NCBI GenBank assembly: GCA_038209555.1
Contig: JBBQXP010000047.1
Span: forward strand, 1 to 20,813
DNA length: 20,813 nucleotides
Direction: 5' to 3'
Source of the DNA: DASQGA01 sp038209555
GTDB lineage: Bacteria; Actinomycetota; Thermoleophilia; Gaiellales; Gaiellaceae
Shown one piece after another: positions 15,710 to 20,813 of the stretch; position 1 is the first letter of the stretch, and each line of letters opens with the position of its first letter. Under the pieces are notes generated by a model, which saw only the letters and a program-made list of their open reading frames with translations, was not told the origin of the DNA and did no database searches. Position numbers and translations under genes: made by a program.

Positions 15710-16099
15710 CTACCTCGTGACCTCTCCGCCTCGGAGCCACGTGAGAGCGGGCTCGCGCTCGAAGAAGAGCATGCCGCCGAGCTTGACGCAGCCGGGGATC
15801 TCGTCGCGGCGGGTGCGCTCGTATAGCCAGCGCTTCCAAGTCTGCGGCCGCTTGGCCGCAGGGAGTTGCGCGACCAGCTCGTCCAGGGTCAGCAGCCGCG
15901 TGGCTAACGATTCTGGGTTCGTGGGGAGCGGCATTCTTATCGAGAGCTCCTTGGCGAGCTTGGGAGCTAGAGCGTCGGCGAGAAGGGCGACGCTTGATGG
16001 CTTGCCCCCCGGCTCGGGGTTCGCGTTGAGCGTCTTCTCCCAATCGTCCAAAGTGAGCTGCGGCTCAGCGGAGGCTTGGTCTGGGCGGGTGCGTGCCAT
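15710..16099 (-). CDS. Probable excisionase / HTH_17-type DNA-binding protein (129 aa)
   Basis: The C-terminal part (about residues 68-128) reads as an excisionase-type helix-turn-helix with wing: LLTLDELVAQLP, then a WKRWLYERT recognition region, IPGCVKLGG, and FEREPALTWL. Such proteins bend attachment-site DNA and favour excision. The first 65 residues are polar and unassigned, longer than in a minimal excisionase. The ATG at 16099 has GAGGA about eight bases upstream. It is immediately upstream of the integrase and probably co-transcribed, while the XRE gene diverges from it. It could also regulate the integrase promoter. Confidence 0.75.
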   Translation of the reverse strand: MARTRPDQASAEPQLTLDDWEKTLNANPEPGGKPSSVALLADALAPKLAKELSIRMPLPTNPESLATRLLTLDELVAQLPAAKRPQTWKRWLYERTRRDEIPGCVKLGGMLFFEREPALTWLRGGEVTR

Positions 16100-16112
16100 T
16101 GCGTCTGTCCTC

Positions 16113-16131
16113 GCTTAGCGGCATGAATAAG
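16113..16131 (+). repeat. GCTTAGCGGCATGAATAAG motif upstream of the excisionase gene
   Basis: This block lies 14 bases upstream of the excisionase start. It matches the 12383-12400 block of direct repeat B with one substitution and one inserted base, and resembles 10113-10129 in copy A. It may be an operator or Xis/Int-binding site shared by the two element families in the window. Confidence 0.5.
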
Positions 16132-16153
16132 TTTGGAAGCATATCTGCCACGC

Positions 16154-16189
16154 ATGACGGAATCAAGCCGACGATCTAAGATCAGCGCG
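16154..16189 (+). promoter_or_regulatory. Probable leaderless promoter of the XRE-nucleotidyltransferase pair
   Basis: ATGACG (16154-16159) and TAAGAT (16177-16182) are separated by 17 bases. The GTG start codon at 16189 lies six bases after the -10, exactly where transcription should begin, so the mRNA is probably leaderless. Leaderless starts are common in actinobacteria. No Shine-Dalgarno is visible, consistent with this. Confidence 0.55.
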
Positions 16190-16488
16190 TGCGCAGCGCC
16201 GATCTGATCCGTGAAGCCAGGCTCCGCGGCGGCCTGACTCAGTACGAGCTGGCCGAGCGAAGCGGCCGCGACCGCTCCGTCATCGCCCGCTGGGAGCAAG
16301 GCGTCGTCGCGCCCAGCGTCGAGACGCTCGTCGAGCTCGTGCGCGCCTGTGGTTTCGACCTGCCGCTCGAGCTCGTCCCCTACGAGGGCCCGGTCGGCGA
16401 GCGGCTGCGCAAGAACGCCCTCCTCTCCCCCGAGCGACGCGTGCAGCGGTTGCTGCAGGTCCGTGGAAAGGCACGCCGGGAGGCATGA
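16189..16488 (+). CDS. XRE-family helix-turn-helix regulator / antitoxin-like protein (99 aa)
   Basis: Residues about 5-58 form a classic XRE helix-turn-helix (IREARLRGGLTQYELAERSGRDRSVIARWEQG). The C-terminal 40 residues are charged and probably linked to partner binding or dimer formation. It starts at a GTG and overlaps the following nucleotidyltransferase gene as ATGA, so the two are translated together. An XRE protein coupled to a nucleotidyltransferase-fold protein resembles toxin-antitoxin or defence modules. It could instead control the divergent excisionase-integrase genes. Both roles are inference. Confidence 0.8.
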   Translation: MRSADLIREARLRGGLTQYELAERSGRDRSVIARWEQGVVAPSVETLVELVRACGFDLPLELVPYEGPVGERLRKNALLSPERRVQRLLQVRGKARREA

Positions 16489-17000
16489 GCTTCGAGCAAC
16501 AGCCCTTCGACCCCTACGCGATCCTGGCGGCCCTCGAGCGCCGGCGCGTTACCTACATCGTCGTGGGTGCGTTCGCCCGCGTGATCCAGGGCGCCGAGGA
16601 GATCACTCATGGCCTCGACATCGTGCCCTCCCTCCGCGGCGAGAACCTGCGCCGGCTCGGACTGGCACTCGAGGACCTCGGCGCCGAGCGCGCAGACAAG
16701 AAGAAGCTCGTCCTCGACGAGACGACGATCCGCGACCAGCCGCTGCTCGAGCTGCGCAGCACCATCGGCGAGCTCAAGATCGTCCCCGAGCCGGCAGGCA
16801 CCCGCGGCGGCTACGACGACCTGCGCCGAGCAGCGAGCAGGGAACCGATCGGCAAGGGCCTCCGCCCCGCGGTTGCCTCAACCGGCGACCTCGCCCGCAT
16901 GCTCGCTGCCCTCGACCGCGAACGCGATCGGCCGAGACTCCAGCAGCTCCGACAGCTCGCTGAGCTCCAGCGCGGACTTGGCCGCGAGCTCGAACTCTGA
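16485..17000 (+). CDS. Nucleotidyltransferase-fold protein with altered active-site motif (171 aa)
   Basis: The N-terminal half resembles minimal or AbiEii-like nucleotidyltransferases, with YIVVGAFARVIQGAEEITHGLDIVPS at about 24-49. In this fold the usual signature is GG-x-A, then DxD. Here they read GAFA and GLD: the first catalytic Asp is Gly43, with D45 kept. The C-terminal DLARMLAALDRERDRPRLQQLRQL block matches the family's closing helix, so the protein is not obviously truncated. The ATG overlaps the XRE stop (ATGA) and GGGAGG precedes it closely. It may be an inactive toxin, a structural partner or a divergent enzyme. The family call is moderate. Confidence 0.68.
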   Translation: MSFEQQPFDPYAILAALERRRVTYIVVGAFARVIQGAEEITHGLDIVPSLRGENLRRLGLALEDLGAERADKKKLVLDETTIRDQPLLELRSTIGELKIVPEPAGTRGGYDDLRRAASREPIGKGLRPAVASTGDLARMLAALDRERDRPRLQQLRQLAELQRGLGRELEL

Positions 17001-17094
17001 CGAGTCACCTCGGATCGGCTCCCCGCGTACAGCAGCTCCCAGCCCTGATAGCAGGCGACACACAGATGCATCCTGATGCGAAAGACCATCAAAC

Positions 17095-17122
17095 CATGAC
17101 GAGTCCCTGGCGACTCGTCATG
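17095..17122. terminator. Perfect 11-bp inverted repeat after the nucleotidyltransferase gene
   Basis: CATGACGAGTC (17095-17105) and GACTCGTCATG (17112-17122) form a perfect stem with a six-base loop. No T-run follows in either direction, so a rho-independent terminator is not certain. The alternative is a protein-binding palindrome or a recombination scar, since the kinase relic begins shortly after. Confidence 0.42.
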
Positions 17123-17211
17123 CTTGCGCGAGCCGAGGGAGGTCAGCATCGACGGATCGAAGCAGAGGGTGACGGGTTTCCCCGATCCTCTCGTTTCACT
17201 CGCCGCCGCCC

Positions 17212-17370
17212 GTGGAGCGCGGAGCTGCAACCCGAGCGGACGGCCTCGCTTCCGGCGCCGGACTCGGCCTGGCGCTCGCCTGCCGGCTCGCCCGCAGCGT
17301 CGCCGGAGACGTCGAGGCGGAGGCCGATGCCGCCGGGGGACGCTTCATCGTTCGGCTCCCGAGCGGCTGA
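17212..17370 (+). pseudogene. C-terminal relic of a sensor histidine kinase
   Basis: On the plus strand this frame encodes PVERGAATRADG followed by the G2 box GAGLGLALACRLARSV, then GDVEAEADAAGGRFIVRLPSG and a stop. That is the end of a HATPase_c domain, with the ATP-lid and final strands. An in-frame stop at 17170-17172 and the absence of upstream kinase sequence show that only the tail remains. It faces the intact kinase gene on the other strand, with 21 bases between the two stops. The sequence differs from the intact kinase's own tail, so it is not a simple duplication. Confidence 0.7.
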
Positions 17371-17391
17371 GCCGCGCCGACAGACGGCCGC

Positions 17392-18783
17392 CTACGGCAC
17401 GGACACGGGCGCGCGCCCGTTCTCTCGTGTCGAAGGCAGCGAAAGCCAGACATCCGCACCGCCGCCCGCGGTACTTTCCGCCCTCGCGACGCCACCGTGG
17501 GCGCGCGCGACCTCTTCGACGATCGCGAGTCCGAGGCCTGCGCCACCACCGCTCCGGCCGGCGTCGGCCCGACTGAAGCGCTCGAACGCGCGCGGGCAGA
17601 AGTTCGACGGGAAGCCGTCCCCCTCGTCGCCGACGTGCAGCTCGACCGAGTCGTCCCGCTCCAACGCGTCCACCCGCACGGTGCCCCGACCGTGGCGAAG
17701 CGCATTGTCGACCAGGTTGCTGAGCGCCTGCTCGAGCCGGAGCGAGTCGCCGACGATCTCGATCCCGTGTCCGTCGCACGCGATCGTCCTGTCGGCTTCG
17801 CGCGCCCTGCGCGCGAAGCGCTCGGCGACTCGCTCGAACAGGTCGTCCAGAACGGTGGGCGTCGAGCGAAGCGGCAGGAGACCCTTGTCGATGCGGGCGA
17901 GCAGCAGCAGGTCCTCGGCGAGCTGCGCGAGGCGGTCCGTCTCCTCACCCGCTGAGCGCAGGGCCGCCTCGAGCTCGCGCTTCGAGCGCGGCTCCTCGAG
18001 CGCGAGCTCGATTTCCGTCTTCAGCAGCGCGAGCGGCGTCCGCAACTCGTGACTCGCGTCCGAGACGAAGCTGCGCTCGCGCTCGAACGCCAGCTCGAGC
18101 CGGGCGAGCATGTCGTTCAGCGTCTCGCCGAGCCGGCCGAGCTCGTCGCGCTGTGCCGGGGCAGGTAGGCGCTGGCCGCGGTGGCTGGCCGAGATCTCGG
18201 CCGCTCGGGCCCGCATCCGTTCAACCGGGCGCAGGGCTGCCGCCGCGACGCCGTAGCCGATCAGCGAGGCGAGCAGCAGCGCAACCGGGCCACCGACGAG
18301 GAGCTCGCTTCGCAGCCCCGCGAGCGCATCCGAGCGAGGCTCGAGCGACGTGCCGACGACCACGACCAGCCGCTCGTCCTGGGCGGTGACCGGCAGCGCC
18401 AACAGGCGCACGCCGTCGCCGTCGACGACGGCGTGATCGACGCTGATCGGCCCCCTGCGGGCGAGCGCGAGCGCCGACCCCCGCAGCAACGGCGCTCGCC
18501 CGAGGCCGGGCGTCTCGTCGAAGACCCGCCCGCGCGCGTCGAGCACCTGGGCGAAGCCAACGCTCCAGTCGTCGGCCCGCCCGACTCGCGACTGCCTGAG
18601 GCCGCTGTCGGCCTGCTGGACGAGGGCGGCGACGTCCGCCGCGCGCGAGCGCAGGCCCTGGTCGATCGCCCGATCGAGCGAGTGGCCGAGGCGAGCGTAG
18701 AGGAAGTAGCCGGACGCTGCCAGGACGATCGCCATCGCCAGGGCAAAGGCGAGCGTCAGGCGAACGCGGATCGGCAGTCCCAT
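17392..18783 (-). CDS. Sensor histidine kinase (HAMP-HisKA-HATPase_c)
   Basis: Membrane sensor of a two-component system, 463 residues. Segment 1 crosses the membrane at about 7-29 and segment 2 at about 162-184, leaving an extracytoplasmic sensor region of some 130 residues. HAMP follows at about 182-235. The HisKA box SDASHELRTPLALLKTE carries the phospho-accepting His245. The ATPase domain has N box NLVDNALRH (357-365), G1 DEGDG (386-390) and G2 GGGAGLGLA (412-420). The ATG at 18783 shares one base with the response-regulator stop (TGATG), so the two are co-translated. The signal is unknown. Length and domain order are those of typical OmpR-partner kinases. Confidence 0.93.
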   Translation of the reverse strand: MGLPIRVRLTLAFALAMAIVLAASGYFLYARLGHSLDRAIDQGLRSRAADVAALVQQADSGLRQSRVGRADDWSVGFAQVLDARGRVFDETPGLGRAPLLRGSALALARRGPISVDHAVVDGDGVRLLALPVTAQDERLVVVVGTSLEPRSDALAGLRSELLVGGPVALLLASLIGYGVAAAALRPVERMRARAAEISASHRGQRLPAPAQRDELGRLGETLNDMLARLELAFERERSFVSDASHELRTPLALLKTEIELALEEPRSKRELEAALRSAGEETDRLAQLAEDLLLLARIDKGLLPLRSTPTVLDDLFERVAERFARRAREADRTIACDGHGIEIVGDSLRLEQALSNLVDNALRHGRGTVRVDALERDDSVELHVGDEGDGFPSNFCPRAFERFSRADAGRSGGGAGLGLAIVEEVARAHGGVARAESTAGGGADVWLSLPSTRENGRAPVSVP

Positions 18784-19463
18784 CAGGCGCCCGCGTCCGC
18801 GCGCAGACGGTAGCCCGCCCCGTGCACCGTCTCGATCGAGCTCCTCCCGAACGGACGGTCGATCTTCTCGCGCAGGTAGCGGACGTAGACGGTGATCACG
18901 TTGGAGCGGTTCTCGTAGCCCATCTCCCAGGCGTGCTCGAGCAGCTGCAGGCGCGAGAGCACCTCTCCCGGTCTGCGCATGAAGAGCTCGAGCAGGGCGA
19001 ACTCCTTCGTGGACAGCTTCAACTCGCTCGCTCCCCGCCAGGCTCGTCGGGTCGCCGGGTCGAGGCGCAGGTCGGCGACCTCGAGCACGCTCGGCCGCTC
19101 CGCTCCGCCGCGGCGGGCGAGCGCACGGAGGCGGGCGAGTAGCTCCGCGAACGAGAACGGCTTGAGCAGGTAATCGTCTGCGCCCGCGTCGAGCCCCGAG
19201 ACGCGATCCTCGACGGCGTCGCGCGCGGTCAGCATGAGCACGGGCGCCCAGACGCCGGCCTCGCGCAGCGCCGCGCAGGTCTGGAACCCGTCGATCCCCG
19301 GCAGCATCAGGTCGAGCACGATCGCGTCGTACTCGCTCGCCCGCGCCATCCAGAGCGCGTCCTCGCCCTTCGCGACGACGTCGACGGCGTGGCCCTTCCC
19401 GCTGAGCCCGCGCCGGATCAGACTCGCCATCTTCAGCTCGTCTTCGACCAAGAGGATGCGCAT
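18783..19463 (-). CDS. OmpR/PhoB-family response regulator
   Basis: DNA-binding regulator of 226 residues. The receiver domain (1-115) has the acidic pocket ED at 7-8, phospho-acceptor D51 (VLDLMLPG), T79 and K101 (LLKPF). The C-terminal winged helix (about 125-222) includes LKLSTKEFALLELFMRRPGEVLSR and ends with IETVHGAGYRL, typical of OmpR proteins. The ATG at 19463 is chosen because the receiver's first strand begins there and GGGGAG lies about eight bases upstream. It is transcribed away from the small secreted protein gene, and tandem 11-bp repeats in the shared gap look like its own operator. Confidence 0.94.
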   Translation of the reverse strand: MRILLVEDELKMASLIRRGLSGKGHAVDVVAKGEDALWMARASEYDAIVLDLMLPGIDGFQTCAALREAGVWAPVLMLTARDAVEDRVSGLDAGADDYLLKPFSFAELLARLRALARRGGAERPSVLEVADLRLDPATRRAWRGASELKLSTKEFALLELFMRRPGEVLSRLQLLEHAWEMGYENRSNVITVYVRYLREKIDRPFGRSSIETVHGAGYRLRADAGA

Positions 19464-19491
19464 CGGACCGCTCCCCAATCTGCCACGGAAA

Positions 19492-19540
19492 GGTGAGAGA
19501 GAGGTGAGAGGCCGGTCTCACCGCCATCTCACATCGTCTC
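19492..19540. promoter_or_regulatory. Candidate operator of the OmpR-type regulator
   Basis: GGTGAGAG occurs at 19492 and 19503 (11 bases apart) and TCTCAC occurs at 19516 and 19527 (11 bases apart), with a third TCTC at 19537. The two pairs are inverted to each other around 19511-19515. OmpR-family regulators bind direct repeats of about 11-bp period, so this divergent region probably controls both the two-component genes and the secreted protein gene. Confidence 0.6.
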
Positions 19541-19588
19541 TGTAGCTTGACCTTCACACATCCAGCGACAACGAAAAGGGAGGACTAG

Positions 19589-19975
19589 ATGCGTGCACGA
19601 CTGACCAAGCTCGCCGTGGCGCTTGCCGCCCTCACAGCTCTGGCGATCGGAGGGTCGGCCTTGGCTTCGGCCGGGTCGTCGACGGAGAGCCCGGCGCCGG
19701 CAGTTGAGCAGGAGAACGGCACCGGCGGTGAGGCGAACGAAGCTTCCAAGCCGGCTGAGAGCGACGCCGATGCGGTGGCGCAAGCCGCGGCCTGTGCGGC
19801 CGCCGGGGTCGTCGGGAGCAACGTGAACTACGACGACCAGACCGGTACGTGCAGCCTCGACAACGGCGCCGGCGGCGAGAAGGCCGACTCGGAGTCCGGC
19901 GAGGAGAGCGACGGCTCGGGCGGCTACGAGGACACGAACCCGAACGCCGACACGCAGCAGGAGGGCGAGCACTAG
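19589..19975 (+). CDS. Small acidic secreted protein of unknown function (128 aa)
   Basis: Residues 1-27 form a Sec signal peptide (MRARLTKLAVALAALTALAIGG core, cleavage near ALASA). The mature part is rich in Glu, Asp, Gly and Ser and low in hydrophobics. A short conserved-looking island, AACAAAGVVGSNVNYDDQTGTCSLDNG (about 67-93), contains two Cys that could form a disulfide. GGGAGG lies six bases before the ATG. I recognise no family. Divergent placement from the two-component genes, across the presumed operator, suggests that it is their target or an accessory sensor protein. The acidic composition could suit cation binding. Confidence 0.75.
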   Translation: MRARLTKLAVALAALTALAIGGSALASAGSSTESPAPAVEQENGTGGEANEASKPAESDADAVAQAAACAAAGVVGSNVNYDDQTGTCSLDNGAGGEKADSESGEESDGSGGYEDTNPNADTQQEGEH

Positions 19976-19993
19976 GGACGAGTCCCGGTCCCT

Positions 19994-20025
19994 GCCCGGC
20001 GGCGGCCTTGTGACCGCCGCCGGGC
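19994..20025. terminator. Strong GC hairpin after the secreted protein gene
   Basis: GCCCGGCGGCGG (19994-20005) pairs perfectly with CCGCCGCCGGGC (20014-20025) over an eight-base loop. It starts about 20 bases after the stop codon. No T-tract follows, as is often the case in high-GC actinobacteria. Confidence 0.6.
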
Positions 20026-20040
20026 GCCTGCGGGCAAGCC

Positions 20041-20057
20041 GTTCAGACTGCGTTCAG
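20041..20057 (+). promoter_or_regulatory. GTTCAG direct repeats with 11-bp spacing
   Basis: GTTCAG at 20041-20046 and 20052-20057 has the 11-base period of OmpR-type binding boxes. No gene starts nearby downstream, so this may be an orphan operator. Confidence 0.3.
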
Positions 20058-20280
20058 GCGAAGCCGAACACGATTTCCGCATCGTCTGCCCTCCTCCAAG
20101 CCCTCCCCGACGGAACGATCGAGAAACCAGACGCTGGTCACCGCGTAAGCAGACGCCCCCTCTGCGAGGAGTCTGGCACAGGTTCGGTGCCGTCGCGTCC
20201 ACGATGATCTCTGCAGGCCCGAGCTTTCGCCGGCGGAAATCGCTCGGTCGCCAGCCGAGCGGGTGCGGTACCACCACGCA

Positions 20281-20303
20281 GCTAACCTTCTGCTAAGGAA
20301 ACG
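20281..20303 (+). repeat. Candidate arm-type site, right end of island
   Basis: GCTAAC at 20281 and GCTAAG 11 bases later, then GAAA. The first 21 bases match 13147-13167 at 19 positions, in the same orientation. It lies about 125 bases inside the right core repeat. In an excised circle the two arms would flank the core, as in attP. Confidence 0.6.
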
Positions 20304-20427
20304 GTCGCAAGAGGCCTTCAGCTCGTTTCCGAGGACCGTCCTTCCAGGAGCTCGCAAAGCCCTATGGATCAAGGGATCGGCGGAAACGGTCAGAATCAGA
20401 CGGAACCGGCCGGAACGGCTCGATTCA

Positions 20428-20472
20428 GCTTTGCAAGCCGGAGGTCACCGGTTCGATCCCGGTACGCTCCAC
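20428..20472 (+). repeat. Right attachment-site repeat (displaced tRNA-Ala 3' part)
   Basis: Exact 45-base copy of 13041-13085, covering the anticodon loop, variable loop, T-arm and 3' acceptor strand of tRNA-Ala(TGC). The 5' half of a tRNA is absent, so it cannot work as a tRNA. It marks the right junction of the integrated element. Confidence 0.85.
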
Positions 20473-20620
20473 CTCAGGAAACCGCTGCAAAAGGGGCTAG
20501 TTCCACATACGGCCGGAATAACAAGAGGCCGCCAAAGTTAGCGGGACTCCTCGCGGAGGTCTCTTCGCAGAAGCGGGATTTAGAGACAGATTTGCGAGGT
20601 TCGGAGCGACGAGCCGGCGC

Positions 20621-20813
20621 TCATGCAGGTGCGCGCCCGCGGATACACAGCCGGTAACGGAAGAGCTCGAACCGCGGACCGGCGAGCCGCTCCAGGCTGC
20701 GGAGACCGCGGAAAAAGCTCGGCCGCCACTCTCTGCGATCAACGGCAAAGCCGGCGCCCTCGAACGCGGCCGTGAGGGCCTCTGCGTGACGGAGTCCGAT
20801 ATGCGTGACGTTC
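20621..20813 (-). CDS. C-terminal end of a probable SAM-dependent methyltransferase (partial)
   Basis: The minus strand entering from the right edge encodes NVTHIGLRHAEALTAAFEGAGF, then VDRREWRPSFFRGLRSLERLAGPRFELFRYRLCIRGRAPA and a TGA at 20621. This resembles the ending of class I methyltransferases from glycan or lipid clusters: H-x-x-x-x before a Leu/Ala-rich helix and EGAGFAV, then a final strand with FRYRL. Only 63 codons are in the window and the gene has no start here. The catalytic motifs lie outside, so the family call rests on the tail alone. Confidence 0.6.
   Translation of the reverse strand, partial: NVTHIGLRHAEALTAAFEGAGFAVDRREWRPSFFRGLRSLERLAGPRFELFRYRLCIRGRAPA

Larger units (their letters stand above)
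19976..20620. other. Gene-free right end of the island and its flank
   Basis: No protein-coding gene is convincing here; small open frames on both strands have low-quality translations. The stretch holds the GC hairpin (19994-20025), paired GTTCAG sites 11 bases apart (20041 and 20052), the right arm-type site (20281-20303), and three CGGAA-rich repeats around 20380-20420. The tRNA-Ala 3' repeat (20428-20472) is followed by about 150 bases up to the next gene's stop. Confidence 0.55.

Noticed and set aside
17066..18052. 328-codon plus-strand frame after the nucleotidyltransferase gene
   Set aside because: Most of it is antisense to the histidine kinase, and the kinase relic on the same strand uses another frame.
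20497..20748. 83-codon minus-strand frame near the right edge
   Set aside because: It overlaps in another frame the more convincing methyltransferase tail, and its own translation is Ser/Ala-rich without motifs.
1..20813. CRISPR array, insertion sequence or transposase
   Set aside because: I see no regularly spaced short repeats and no DDE or serine-transposase motif in any frame. The mobile signals are all of the integrase/tRNA kind.

Overview
The window is GC-rich, with tightly packed, mostly overlapping genes, GTG/TTG starts and Shine-Dalgarno sites. Together with a glycan-cluster methyltransferase family, a Wzm/Wzt exporter and OmpR-type two-component genes, this suggests a high-GC actinobacterium, possibly Thermoleophilia-like. 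That placement is inference; no rRNA or other phylogenetic marker is present.

Left part (1-9703, all minus strand): an apparent operon for making and exporting a cell-surface polysaccharide. In transcription order it encodes a GT2 glycosyltransferase, ABC-2 permease (Wzm type), ABC ATPase with a C-terminal Wzt-like domain, a divergent SAM-methyltransferase-like protein, two GT2 enzymes, a Gfo/Idh/MocA oxidoreductase, an NAD-dependent epimerase, a protein with two GT2 domains, and the first two codons of a further gene. Nearly every junction is an overlap (ATGA, GTGA, TGATG) or abuts, which implies translational coupling.

Middle part (9704-13011): a gene-poor strip of mobile-element debris. 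Two direct repeats of about 170 bp, each ending in a degenerate 3' half of a tRNA-Thr(CGT), flank a secreted GH16 glycosidase with RTX repeats. A previously unlisted 42-residue membrane protein is translationally coupled to the glycosidase. A possible lipoprotein, a tRNA-Asp relic and an XRE-type regulator are also here.

Right part (13012-20472): an intact tRNA-Ala(TGC) whose last 45 bp (13041-13085) recur exactly at 20428-20472. These two copies bracket about 7.4 kb that looks like an integrated element. It holds a tyrosine integrase, a probable excisionase, a divergently transcribed XRE regulator plus nucleotidyltransferase-fold protein (with a likely leaderless promoter), an MFS exporter, a histidine-kinase relic, an OmpR/HisKA two-component system and a small acidic secreted protein. 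Paired GCTAA sites with 11-bp spacing lie just inside both ends and look like attP arm sites.

Beyond the repeat (20621 to the end) is the 3' end of a probable glycan-cluster SAM methyltransferase, so surface-glycan genes occur on both sides of the island.
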